Shown: positions 25,230-34,657 of the stretch, piece after piece
How positions within the stretch are numbered: the stretch's first letter is position 1
Layout: every line of letters begins with the position of its first letter
NCBI GenBank assembly: GCA_965215385.1
Contig: OZ244059.1
Span: 1,488,001-1,552,000 of the forward strand
Reading direction: 5' to 3'
DNA: 64,000 bases
Source of the DNA: JAPORY01 sp965215385
Lineage (GTDB): Bacteria; Pseudomonadota; Alphaproteobacteria; Rhodobacterales; Rhodobacteraceae
The notes under the pieces: generated by a model
Database searches by the model: none
What the model saw: the letters and a program-made list of their open reading frames with translations, nothing else
What the model was told of the DNA's origin: nothing
Position numbers and translations under genes: made by a program

Positions 25230-25877
25230 CTAAAGCTCTAGCCACTGCGACATAATGGCTTGAGCTTGGTTAAAGCTGAGGCGAATTGTGCTATGCGGAT
25301 GCGGTCGAATTGCGCCGAACTCGGCACGAAGAGACGGCGAATTAAGTCTGTGGTGTAGCGCATCCTTATTGATCTCTCCGATCTGGCGCAGTGCTTCATC
25401 TGCCAACAGATCTGGTCGTAGTGTGGTGATTAATCCAAAATCGAATAAATCTCGTCCCGCGAACCGGCAACTGCGATATTGTATCTTCTGGGCGAGAATT
25501 TCGCGATCCGACAGGACGTTAACGAGACCATGACCGTCAACTTCCATCGATTCTGGCTTTATATCAATTACTGGTTGTACGGACAGGTAATCAATTTCAC
25601 CAATTCCGTCGATAAAAAAACGCAGGTGGTTTGCTTGTTCTGTATAGCGGCTGATGGTCGCGCCAATCGCGTTGTTCAATCGCGGAGAGAGAAAATTGAG
25701 CTGTTGAACATTGCCGAGAAAAAGATCAATATCCCAACTCAAACGATGTTGATGGCGAAGCATCAGAACGGTTCCGCCGCCCCAGCTCCAGTCAGACCGC
25801 GTCAAACCAGCACTTTCTAGTTGCTTCAAAGCAAGCGATAAGAGCTGGTGCCAACGCGGCGTTTCGGCTTGCTTCAT
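25230..25877 (-). CDS. Nucleotidyltransferase AbiEii/AbiGii-type toxin
   Basis: A 215-residue protein with the minimal nucleotidyltransferase motif WGGGTVLML (32-40) followed by LSWDIDLFL (46-54; Asp49, Asp51). This GG(T/S)..(S/R)xD(I/L)D pattern defines the AbiEii/DUF1814-type toxins of type IV abortive-infection or toxin-antitoxin systems, which block growth by modifying tRNA or other targets. A second conserved block NVLSDREILAQKIQYRSCRF (about 118-137) carries the usual Lys. The ATG overlaps the upstream small gene by 4 nt, the normal antitoxin-then-toxin order. It looks intact. Confidence 0.8.
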   Translation of the reverse strand: MKQAETPRWHQLLSLALKQLESAGLTRSDWSWGGGTVLMLRHQHRLSWDIDLFLGNVQQLNFLSPRLNNAIGATISRYTEQANHLRFFIDGIGEIDYLSVQPVIDIKPESMEVDGHGLVNVLSDREILAQKIQYRSCRFAGRDLFDFGLITTLRPDLLADEALRQIGEINKDALHHRLNSPSLRAEFGAIRPHPHSTIRLSFNQAQAIMSQWLEL

Positions 25878-26131
25878 TGCGGCAATTCTTCCGCAAGAAG
25901 GTCAAAGCACCGTTTGTTCAGGTCGCGATATGAGATGCCGATCTCATTGGCGAGCTCGAAAGCACCGACCCCTGGCATTTCCATGAGAGCTTGTCGGACC
26001 CGCACACGTTCCTGAGTGGTAGGCTCGTCACCGAGAAGAATACTTCTGAGCCGCGCGGCCGTAAGTTGACCATAACTCACCGATCCATGCTGCGCATACG
26101 TTTCAAGCATCGTCATTCGACGCACGGTCAT
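25874..26131 (-). CDS. Probable antitoxin partner of the AbiEii-like toxin
   Basis: An 85-residue protein. I choose ATG 26131 because AAGGA lies 7 bases upstream; the open frame extends to 26182. The C-terminal half has a likely helix-turn-helix (VGAFELANEIGISYRDLNKRCFDLL), preceded by an arginine-rich helical part (SYGQLTAARLRSILL). It is shorter than classical AbiEi antitoxins and I do not recognise it as that family. The role as antitoxin is inferred from size, DNA-binding look, and the 4-bp overlap with the toxin gene. Confidence 0.6.
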   Translation of the reverse strand: MTVRRMTMLETYAQHGSVSYGQLTAARLRSILLGDEPTTQERVRVRQALMEMPGVGAFELANEIGISYRDLNKRCFDLLAEELPQ

Positions 26132-26182
26132 TCGAATTCCTTCTTTGACCGATCTCCCCGCAGCATCGTTATATCCAGGCAA

Positions 26183-26778
26183 TTCTGAGGATCAGGTTTA
26201 CATTTAGGTGCGCAAAGAATTGGCGTGGCTACTCTCTGCCCCAAAAAGGCGGGGCTGCTTGCTTTGCATGCGACAGCGGGCACCTTGCCTGTCTGACGCT
26301 AGCCGCCGCCAGCAGAGACGGATTGCCTTTTCGCCTTGAGTTTCAGTATATCCTAGCGGCCGCATACTACGGACAGCCTTGATATTGGGGTCCTGTTCTC
26401 TGCCATAAGTCGAACAAGTTTTCTATCGCACGGATCGGGGTAACCTGTCAAATTTTGTTCTTAGTCGAAACAGGTTTTACTCGCCGCGTACTATTGGTCG
26501 ATACGCACCATATGCTTGTCGGTCTACGTTACCTTGTCGACCAGTTTGCGGGCCAGCTCGTGACAAGACGCATCGCCGGTATGTTGAAGATCAACGCTCG
26601 ACTAAACTCTTCGCTCAAGAGGGAGTTCCTTATATTCTCGCTCTACAGGACGAAGTATACGGCGCGACGGATAAGAGTGAAACTTTCAGTTCAAGGGGGT
26701 GGACTCGACTTGTTGGCACTGACAACCAGTGCCAATGTCGTTTGATTGCAAAAGCGGTGTCGTCAAACTCTCAACTTT
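26183..26778. other. ~600-bp gap with no convincing gene
   Basis: A plus-strand frame (26455-26745) is open but has no recognisable motif or good ribosome-binding site. A GCCCC/GGGGC hairpin with an A-rich loop sits at about 26241-26258, but no T-run follows it on either strand. Confidence 0.35.
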
Positions 26779-27843
26779 CTATTCATTCCAAGTGTACCAA
26801 GTTGCGTGTGCCTTGCCGTGTTGTGTGATACGTCCGGTCGCGACGAGTTCACGAAGTCGAACTTTAAGGGTGTTCCTGTTAGCCCCAGTTAGGTTTACGA
26901 TCTCGGATAAGGTCAGACGCAGACGATCTTCAAAAAGCGCGATGATTCGCTCCGATAAAGGATGTAGTTCGGCCTTTGTTTGTGCGGAAACCTTTTCCGC
27001 TTCGAGGCGGGCGGCGAGAATATCTTTTTGCTTTCTCAAACAGCGTAGAAAAAACCAATCCAAGGTTCCCAATCTGGCTGATCAGATCTGAGTGTTATTT
27101 GCGTGCGACGTAGGGCCTTGTCGTAAGTTTCTTTATTCGCCTCGACCACACTTTCAAGCGAAGCGTACGGCACGAAAGCATAGCCAGCTCGCAGCAACAT
27201 CAGAGTTGTTATAATGCGCGACAGCCGGCCATTACTATCTTGAAATGGATGGATCGCAAGAAACCAGACGATAAAGACAGCGATGATAAAGAGCGGGGGT
27301 GGAGCTTCCGCATCAATCGCCTTCCCCGCCCACACGACGAGTGCTTCCGTTTCGCGCGGGGTATCAAAAGGCGTTGTTGTCGCAAAAATCGTGCCCAGTT
27401 CTTCCCCGTCTGGACCGATAGCCACCACCTGATTGTCTTGCGTTTTGTTAAGACCCTCGGTTACGCACATCCTTGGTGGTGTAACGGAGCACGGTCTGGT
27501 GCAGTTGGCAGATGTGATTTTCCGTGAGATGCATCTCTCTCCAAGCTTGAAATATCAAGTCCATCGCCGCCGCATACCCAGCGACTTCCTGCTCGTCTCG
27601 GGTTTGGAAACTCGGTATTTTGATGTTGGATAGTAGGTTCTTGACGTGTTGATCCGTGAGCCTTGCCCCTTCAATGCGGGTGGATGAGCCAACGCTTTCA
27701 ATCGTCACTACTTTTCGCAACCTGTTAAGGCACTCTGGAGCCAAGGCTTTTAGCACTTGCCATTTGCCTTTGAACTCATCAATCTCAGCGACAAGTTTGA
27801 CCAAGTCTTGACCTAATCGAAATTCTAGTTTCGCATAATCCAT
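26779..27843 (-). pseudogene. Fic-family AMPylase-type protein, broken by two frameshifts
   Basis: Three overlapping minus-strand frames make one Fic protein. The N-terminal piece from ATG 27843 has the self-inhibitory helix motif SSTRIEG and ends TKDVRNRGS. The middle piece resumes KTQDNQVVAIGPDG and carries the catalytic loop HPFQDSNGRLSR (usual form HPFxDGNGR, with Gly to Ser). The C-terminal piece resumes FFLRCLRKQKDILA and ends with a winged-helix domain. The first break (about 27458) is an extra A, the second (about 27048) a lost T in a T-run. Intact relatives transfer AMP to proteins. Two homopolymer-type defects could be sequencing errors, but with the Gly to Ser change decay is more likely. 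Confidence 0.85.
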
Positions 27844-28259
27844 ACCCGATTTGCAAGGTATATCAGCAATCGCAACGACTTCCTCAAATCACAGACGCGA
27901 TTGGTGCTGCGGCGGCGACGCATTTGTTTTCTCGGTGACGGGGTACATAGGTCGTGGTTGCTCCGCAAACCAGTGCTTTGACAGACGGCCGCATTCGCTA
28001 AGGCCGCATTCTGGGTAACTCTGTGACGTTTATTCTCGTAAATCGCTTAGGGTTAAGTGGTAATGAAACAACGTATCGATTCAATCTTTTCTCACGACCA
28101 ACGTTCGTTGTCCGACTACTATTCTGTCCAGTTTTTAGAGACAATAAGACCCATATCGCTTTCATATCATTGCGCGATGACTGACGCTTGAAATTCGGCA
28201 TGGACAGTGCCATTTAGAGTAGATACCCAAAAGCTGACAGCCGGTGGAACATAACAGCA
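27844..28259. other. 416-bp gap before gcrA; nothing recognised
   Basis: No gene or RNA supported. It should contain the gcrA promoter; I do not see a GANTC pair or other site that I can defend. Confidence 0.35.
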
Positions 28260-28832
28260 ATGCGACGAACTGTTTGGACGAAAGAACGCGTGAGTATACT
28301 GCAAGAGTTATGGTTTGAGGGTCTAAAGCCAGCAGACATCGCGACAAAACTTGGTGATGTCACGCGCTGTGCCGTTATTGGCAAAGCCCGACGGCTAAAT
28401 CTTCCAAGCCGTACCGCATCCTCGGCTGCATCCAAGTCCAAGAAGAGAGCAAGTCAGCCCGCGGCAACGAACAAGAAACCTGACCTCAAAACTGAACCCG
28501 CAATTCCGATTAATTCAAATCGGAAACCAAGCAAAAATACCCGTGCGAAGCGGCAACAAGTCATTTCTGCCGAGCGACCGCTACCGCCACAACCGTCAGC
28601 CAACGAAATCAGTCAAGAAGCGTTGGCCAGGGTGCACGCAGTCGAGAGGACCGCGCGAAAGCTCAGCCTCCTCGAATTGACATCACGGACTTGCAAGTGG
28701 CCGGTCGGTGATCCCGCAACCAAGGATTTTTGGTTCTGTGGCTTACCATCGCAACCGGGAAAACCATACTGTGATGCACATGTCGAGGTCGCCCTGCAGC
28801 CAATCGGTCCAAGACGGGATCGACGACGATGA
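28260..28832 (+). CDS. gcrA: GcrA cell-cycle regulator
   Basis: GcrA is an alphaproteobacterial RNA-polymerase-associated factor that activates promoters carrying CcrM-methylated GANTC sites. The N-terminal helix-turn-helix is visible (WTKERVSILQELWFEG, ADIATKLGDVTRCAVIGKAR, residues 6-45). A variable Lys/Pro-rich linker (about 50-125) follows, then the C-terminal sigma-70-binding part with CKWPVGDP, FCGLP and PYCDAHVEVA (about 145-178). Length 190 is within the family range. The gene is alone, with long gaps on both sides. It is one of the best taxonomic markers in the window. Confidence 0.93.
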   Translation: MRRTVWTKERVSILQELWFEGLKPADIATKLGDVTRCAVIGKARRLNLPSRTASSAASKSKKRASQPAATNKKPDLKTEPAIPINSNRKPSKNTRAKRQQVISAERPLPPQPSANEISQEALARVHAVERTARKLSLLELTSRTCKWPVGDPATKDFWFCGLPSQPGKPYCDAHVEVALQPIGPRRDRRR

Positions 28833-29379
28833 TCAATGAACCAAGAAAAAGTCTGCCGACGACAAGGGCGTCACGCACGCCGCCTCTACACCCGTCTGCG
28901 TTGAGCGGCCTTCTCGACAATCAACTTACGCCGCTAAAGCAAGCGCGTTTTGATTACGTCTGCTGGTGACATTAGCACATTGTTTGACACTTTCCTCAAC
29001 TTGGTCGTTCGCTGTGTAAGGCAGAAAACAATTCCTGCCGAATTCGTAGCGCGAGCCATACCGCAAAATAGTAGGACGGATTGGCGTTGTACCGACCTAA
29101 GCTACGCTCGGGTATGGCAACAGTTAAGTAACTCTTTCTGGCACGATAAGAAGCGGTCACTTTGTCAAGAAATGTCACGAACCAACCTCCAAAGACGCTT
29201 ACCCATCACATTGCTGGCGATTCGCGTCGGTGACTTCAGAAAGATCCAAGGTGCTGGCTCAACTCGTCAGCGTGAGTTAGTAAGGCGGTTGCACGCGGTT
29301 TTAGGGCGATAATGGTCCGTTAGAGAATAAATCAGGAGTCTCTCGAATCATTTTCGGGAACTTCTTAAAAGGAAAAGAA
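28833..29379. other. 547-bp gap between gcrA and pnp; no rpsO seen
   Basis: An open plus-strand frame (28950-29312) has no known motif. The usual upstream neighbour of pnp, rpsO, is not in this gap, so the common rpsO-pnp pair is separated here. No tRNA or clear hairpin terminator found. Confidence 0.4.
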
Positions 29380-31509
29380 ATGTTCGATATTACACAAAAA
29401 TCAATCCAATGGGGCAATGACACTTTGACCCTCGAAACCGGGAAAATTGCTCGCCAAGCAGACGCTTCCGTTGTCGCCACTTACGGGGAAACCTCGGTGA
29501 TGGCCAATGTCACCTTCGCCAAAAGTCCGAAGCCCGATCAAGACTTTTTCCCCCTCACCGTTCATTATCAAGAAAAATACTACGCCGCTGGTAAAGTCCC
29601 CGGTGGGTTTCTCAAACGGGAGGCGAGACCAACTGACAAAGAAACCTTGACTGCTCGGCTGATTGACCGACCGATCCGACCTTTGTTCGTTGATGGTTTT
29701 AAGAACGAAGTTCTCGTGATGTGCACGGTACTTTCACACGATCTCGTTAATGATCCCGATATCGTGGCAATGATTGCGGCCTCTGCGGCTCTAACATTAT
29801 CCGGGGTCCCATTCCGCGGTCCGATTGCCGGTTGTCGGGTCGGCTTTGTGGATGACGACTATGTTTTGAACCCAACGGTTGATGACATGCACGAATTACG
29901 TCTCAACCCCGACCAGCGCCTTGACCTCGTTGTCGCTGGGACAAAAGATGCGGTCATGATGGTGGAGTCGGAAGCGTATGAGCTTTCCGAGTCGGAAATG
30001 CTCAATGCGGTCTTATTCGCCCACAAGCAGATGCAACCCGTCATTGATCTTATCGTTTCGCTGGCGGAAGTTGCTGCAAAAACACCCTTTGCATTCGCAC
30101 CTGATGATACTTCACACATCATGGCTGCAGTGAAGAGTATCGGCGAGGACGCGCTGCGACACGCCTATGGTATTCAAGATAAACAGGAGCGGGTAACGGC
30201 TCTTGCTGCGGCGAGAAAAAATATTTTGGAGAACATATCAGAAGACCTCAGCGAAAACATTGCGACTCTAAGCGTTATCAAAAAACTAGAGGCAACAATT
30301 CTACGTGGTGCCGTCGTACAGTCGGGAAATCGCATTGATGGCCGTAACACCACCGCCGTTCGCCCCATTGAGTGTGAAACTGGTCTGTTACCAAGAGCGC
30401 ACGGCTCCGCTCTCTTTACCCGCGGCGAGACCCAAGGCTTGGTTGTCACCACGCTTGGCACCGGCGATGATGAACAGTTCATTGATGCCTTGCACGGTAC
30501 CTTCAAAGCTAATTTCATGCTCCATTATAATTTCCCGCCTTATTCGGTTGGCGAAGTTGGCCGTGTCGGACCGCCGGGGCGTCGAGAAATTGGCCACGGC
30601 AAACTTGCTTGGCGAGCGTTGCAAGCGGTACTTCCGGCGCCGACCGACTTTCCCTACACAATACGGGTGGTCTCAGAGATCACTGAGTCAAATGGTTCTT
30701 CTTCCATGGCCTCCGTCTGTGGCGGCTCGCTCTCAATGATGGACGCTGGCGTGCCGCTTAAAGCGCCCGTCGCTGGGGTTGCCATGGGATTGATTCTTGA
30801 GGAAGACCGTTCTTTTGCAATTCTAACCGATATTCTTGGTGACGAGGATCACCTCGGCGATATGGATTTTAAGGTTGCCGGTACCGAGAAAGGAATCACC
30901 TCTCTACAGATGGATATTAAGGTCACGGGCATTACGCCAGAAATTATGGAGCAAGCACTTGTACAGGCGAGAGATGGTCGCCTTCATATTCTCAGTGAAA
31001 TGGCGAAGGCTATCAGCGAGGCCGGCACATTCTCCATTCACGCGCCTCGAATTGAAACGCTGACGATTCCAGTGGCAAAAATCCGCGACGTCATTGGCTC
31101 GGGCGGCAAGGTCATCCGTGAGATTGTCGAGACGTCCGGTGCTAAGGTAGACGTGAATGATGACGGCGTCATCAAACTCGCTTCTCCGGATGGGCAAGCA
31201 ATAAGAGTCGCCTACGATATGATTCAAGAGATTGTTGCCGAGCCTGAGGCGGGAAAAATTTATCACGGGACGGTCGCCAAAGTTATGGATTTTGGCGCGT
31301 TTGTGACCTTTTTTGGAAAGCAGGATGGCTTGGTACATGTCTCGCAGATCGAAAATCGGCGAATTAATCACCCTTCGGATGTCCTTCGGCAAGGGCAAGA
31401 GGTCTGGGTAAAGCTCCTCGGTTTCGATGATCGAGGTAAAGTTCGCTTGAGCATGAAAGTTGTTGATCAAAAGACTGGCAAAGAACTCTCGACAACGGCA
31501 AATCGGTAA
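29380..31509 (+). CDS. pnp: Polynucleotide phosphorylase
   Basis: 3'-to-5' phosphorolytic exoribonuclease of the RNA degradosome. The 709 residues show two RNase PH domains (about 10-145 and 310-490) joined by an alpha-helical domain, a KH domain (about 552-615; IRDVIGSGGKVIREI) and an S1 domain (about 620-690; GKIYHGTVAKVMDFGAFVTF). The phosphate-binding region of the second PH domain (SNGSSSMASVCGGSLSMMDA) is intact. ATG 29380 has AAAAGGAAAAG upstream. Length is standard. Confidence 0.98.
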   Translation: MFDITQKSIQWGNDTLTLETGKIARQADASVVATYGETSVMANVTFAKSPKPDQDFFPLTVHYQEKYYAAGKVPGGFLKREARPTDKETLTARLIDRPIRPLFVDGFKNEVLVMCTVLSHDLVNDPDIVAMIAASAALTLSGVPFRGPIAGCRVGFVDDDYVLNPTVDDMHELRLNPDQRLDLVVAGTKDAVMMVESEAYELSESEMLNAVLFAHKQMQPVIDLIVSLAEVAAKTPFAFAPDDTSHIMAAVKSIGEDALRHAYGIQDKQERVTALAAARKNILENISEDLSENIATLSVIKKLEATILRGAVVQSGNRIDGRNTTAVRPIECETGLLPRAHGSALFTRGETQGLVVTTLGTGDDEQFIDALHGTFKANFMLHYNFPPYSVGEVGRVGPPGRREIGHGKLAWRALQAVLPAPTDFPYTIRVVSEITESNGSSSMASVCGGSLSMMDAGVPLKAPVAGVAMGLILEEDRSFAILTDILGDEDHLGDMDFKVAGTEKGITSLQMDIKVTGITPEIMEQALVQARDGRLHILSEMAKAISEAGTFSIHAPRIETLTIPVAKIRDVIGSGGKVIREIVETSGAKVDVNDDGVIKLASPDGQAIRVAYDMIQEIVAEPEAGKIYHGTVAKVMDFGAFVTFFGKQDGLVHVSQIENRRINHPSDVLRQGQEVWVKLLGFDDRGKVRLSMKVVDQKTGKELSTTANR

Positions 31510-31573
31510 CCGTAAGGTCGACTTCACGCTTGGAATTTGGCTACACAGCAATCACCTGTTGGGCTCTTGAATG

Positions 31574-33172
31574 TCATGTCACCTGATCCCACTCAGCCCG
31601 AACTTCTAGCAAGTTGCGTTCGCCGCGCCCGCAGGCCACGGCGATCAAGTGAACCTTCCGATCGCTACCGCGATATTTGTCGCCATAGCCACGCTCTCGC
31701 AGCTGCGCGAATGCTGTCGTGAGAGCCTCCTCTGTCGCCTTAGCGACCTCGTCCTCTCGGGCCTCCTTTGCATATTTGGCCATCTTGAACTCAATGACAA
31801 AGACCTGATCGCCAATCTCAACCACCATATCGGCGCGACCATGGCTTGAAGCCTCCTCGCTGCGAACCGCAACGCCGATTGCCCGAAACGACATGTGCAG
31901 TAGGCTTGCATACCATGCCGCAAAGCGAGCCAGATCGCCAGTCGCATGCCATTGATAGGGTATAGAACAGAGCGAGGCTTTTAGGTCACGACCAAAACCC
32001 TCAAAGTCATTCGTCGCAAGGCAAGTGCGCAGACTGCGGGCCTTCTGGTGCGGCACTTGGCTGTTGTTGGCGAGATGGGCCAGCAAGCCCCGGTTTAAGC
32101 TGAACCGAACCTCCAAATTCGGATAATCCAATCGGTAGAATGTATCAAAATCGTCCTGTTGCTCCTCGGTGATGGTCAGATAACCGGTCTGGAATAACAG
32201 CGCCTCAACGCTGATGTCATCGACATCGAATTTGGCGACCAATGAATGGTCGGCGATTCGACCTTCCAATTCCATCGGACCGATCGAGTTCGCCTTGAGG
32301 GTTGCAAACAAAAAGTCGGGGGTGCCCGTCTTAAACCAATGGGAAAGAAACCTTCGGCTGCGAAACAGCAAGAGCACGTCAAACGGATTATAAACCTGTT
32401 GGTCACCGAGCCAATTATAGCCATTATACCAAGTGCGGATCTTTTCACGGTCGAGTCCATCAAGTTCGGGCGCAAACACCGTGTCAATGTCCTCGTCGGT
32501 ATAGCCGCACAGGGTCCCGTAGCGCGGATCAAGGCTGATATCTTCGAGATTGTTGAGACCCGAAAATAAACTGACCTTCGAAAACATACTGATCCCAGTA
32601 ACAAAGACGAATCGGATATGTTGGGCACTCCCCTTAATGGTCCCATAGAAACCGCGCAAATAGTCGCGATTAGCACAAGCAAGTTCAGGATCGTTCAGGA
32701 CATCCAGAATGGGCTTGTCATACTCATCAACCAAAACCACTACGCGTTGACCCGTTTTCGCATGCAGGCGGTCGAGTAGATCAAAGAGACGTTCAGGCCC
32801 GCTTTCAATAGCTGAGATCGACAGTCCGGCATTGCGTTCAATGACGTTGAGTTGCGCAAGGACATTTCGCTCAATATCCTTTGCCTCGTTATACTTGCTA
32901 TCAAAGCTCAGGCGCAGGACAGGGTGGGAGATTGACCAATCCCAGTCATCATGAATTGCAAGCCCTTGGAATAACTCTTGCCGTCCCTCAAACAACGCCC
33001 GCAGGGTATCAATCAGAAGACTTTTGCCAAATCGTCGGGGTCGTGAAAGAAAGACGTGGTCGCTCTGATCAACTAAGGTGCCTAGTATTCTCGTCTTATC
33101 GACATAGTAGCAGTTACTCTCACGTAGTCTGTTAAAATCCTGAGTACCGATGGGTAGGCGTTTCTGGGTCAC
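31574..33172 (-). CDS. AAA-ATPase-like / PD-(D/E)XK nuclease family protein
   Basis: A 532-residue protein combining an AAA-ATPase-like domain (PF09820 type) and a C-terminal nuclease-like domain (PF08011, PDDEXK_9 type). Seen are the N-terminal PIGTQDFNRLRESNCYYVDK, a P-loop variant SRPRRFGKS (43-51), Walker B VVVLVDEYDKP (about 145-155), YNGYNW, and GRADMVVEIGDQVFVIEFKM (445-464; Asp448, Glu461-Phe-Lys463). These proteins are common in Bacteroidetes and in host-associated bacteria; their function is not established, but a DNA-related mobile or defence role is suspected. It converges on pnp, and no partner gene is adjacent. Confidence 0.88.
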   Translation of the reverse strand: MTQKRLPIGTQDFNRLRESNCYYVDKTRILGTLVDQSDHVFLSRPRRFGKSLLIDTLRALFEGRQELFQGLAIHDDWDWSISHPVLRLSFDSKYNEAKDIERNVLAQLNVIERNAGLSISAIESGPERLFDLLDRLHAKTGQRVVVLVDEYDKPILDVLNDPELACANRDYLRGFYGTIKGSAQHIRFVFVTGISMFSKVSLFSGLNNLEDISLDPRYGTLCGYTDEDIDTVFAPELDGLDREKIRTWYNGYNWLGDQQVYNPFDVLLLFRSRRFLSHWFKTGTPDFLFATLKANSIGPMELEGRIADHSLVAKFDVDDISVEALLFQTGYLTITEEQQDDFDTFYRLDYPNLEVRFSLNRGLLAHLANNSQVPHQKARSLRTCLATNDFEGFGRDLKASLCSIPYQWHATGDLARFAAWYASLLHMSFRAIGVAVRSEEASSHGRADMVVEIGDQVFVIEFKMAKYAKEAREDEVAKATEEALTTAFAQLRERGYGDKYRGSDRKVHLIAVACGRGERNLLEVRAEWDQVT

Positions 33173-33979
33173 GGGCTTGCCTCCTTAATGCGATAGGTAC
33201 TTGTCGACAAAAGCACCAGGATTGCAACTTAACTGTCGAACATTTTCCCTACTCTATCATCAATCAACTAGCACTAGCATCAACGGTGCGACGTTTGACC
33301 CAGAAACCTGAATTAACAGTTATGAACCACCCGACAGACGCAATCCAAAGGCGTTGACGGTATTCTGTTGGATCGACCAGCCAAAACTTGGTTGCTGCTT
33401 AGCGAGTTAGAATGTTTAGTGCTACTTTTGAAAAATTAGCGAGCTCTAAGTGTCGTCCGCCATTTTGCCAAACTTTTTTGACATCCACCCTTCAAATGTC
33501 CTTCGGGTATGAAGCAAAAATGTCTCGTCCAAGCACTCTTTCCGACCAACCCTTGAATCTTTGAGGGGTAAGGTCGTCACCTATTGACTCAGGATGAGGG
33601 GCAGTATGGGCGACAACGAAAACATTGACAAGGCGATTTTTTCTTAGTGCTTGTGATCAGTATCGGGCAGACGGTGGTGCCAAGGATGGTTTGGGCTCCT
33701 GATAATTTAGACCCTCTGCATAGCACGCTGTCGTCGGACCCCACGAGTAACCACTGCAATAGAAGGACTAATCGGCTTCGATGGGTAGCTACAGTCACAA
33801 TCGCATTTGTTTCGGGAAAGTGTTTTTGTTCCCAAATATGCGTGAAAGCTTCATAGAGAAGAACCATACTCGCACTACCAAGTTGCATAATGTCTTGCTC
33901 TCGGGAAACCTGAAGACAATCTCGTTGCGACATATGAGTGAGCTTGCTAAATCTGGTACAGCTGACCGCATACGAGGTC
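33173..33979. other. ~800-bp gap without a recognisable gene
   Basis: A minus-strand frame at 33589-34098 overlaps the 3' end of the DUF1285 gene in another frame and has no motif, so I treat it as chance. Nothing else is supported. Confidence 0.4.
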
Positions 33980-34597
33980 TCAGACGAAGTCAGATCGATT
34001 CGCTTCAATATCTCTAATCTCTTGCGATGGCATGAGGGCAAAAAAAGTGCCGCCCGACCATACTCCGAACCAGTCGTCATGGTGCACCGCAAGGTCAATC
34101 AACCGATAAAAACTCTTGCGATCAATCAACGCTTCTAAGTTGGACCGAATCAGAACATACGGCGAAGGTTCCCGCGTTTCAGTCTCGAACTCAATTCGAA
34201 TGGGAAAATCTGGTCCGGCACGAGCCAAATCACCTACTTGGGTTTCAAAGGTCAGCAATTGATCTTTGCCGACATCGCTAACAGTAAAATCAACCGCCAA
34301 GAATGGCGCATCATCAACAATGATTCGAACCTTTTCGACCGGGGTTACGAGAAAATACTGATCATCTTCCCGCTTCAATATCGAAGAAAATAAACGGACC
34401 AATTCTGGTCGACCAATCGGCGTACCCATATAATACCAGGTTCCGTTTCGTGCGATCCGCATATCAATATCACCGCAAAACGGCGGGTTCCACAAGTGCA
34501 CGGGTGCCACCCCCCCTTTCGTTGCTGACTGCGCCTGCGCAATCAGTGCCTCCGGTGAGGATGTAACAGATTCGTGTTTTGGGTGCGCTTTTGCCAT
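33980..34597 (-). CDS. DUF1285 family protein
   Basis: A 205-residue soluble protein of unknown function. The family pattern is visible: LWNPPFCGDIDMRIARNGTW, YYMGTPIGRPELVRLFSSIL and YVLIRSNLEALIDRKSFYRL. It is encoded divergently from the moxR-type operon, only 60 bp away, and this pairing is usual in Alphaproteobacteria, so the divergent promoters probably lie in 34598-34657. No signal peptide or membrane segment. Its role in the MoxR cluster is unknown. Confidence 0.88.
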   Translation of the reverse strand: MAKAHPKHESVTSSPEALIAQAQSATKGGVAPVHLWNPPFCGDIDMRIARNGTWYYMGTPIGRPELVRLFSSILKREDDQYFLVTPVEKVRIIVDDAPFLAVDFTVSDVGKDQLLTFETQVGDLARAGPDFPIRIEFETETREPSPYVLIRSNLEALIDRKSFYRLIDLAVHHDDWFGVWSGGTFFALMPSQEIRDIEANRSDFV

Positions 34598-34657
34598 TCG
34601 CTCACAATGCTATACATGATCTCTGAGAAGTGTTGGAAATAAACAAAGATAGACGTC

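Noticed and set aside
26241..26258. GCCCC/GGGGC hairpin as terminator
   Set aside because: No T-run follows on either strand and no gene ends next to it.
28950..29312. 120-codon open frame before pnp, tested as a possible rpsO
   Set aside because: No S15 motifs and no ribosome-binding site; rpsO is not in this gap.
33589..34098. 169-codon minus-strand open frame
   Set aside because: It overlaps the 3' end of the DUF1285 gene in another frame on the same strand and shows no family motif.
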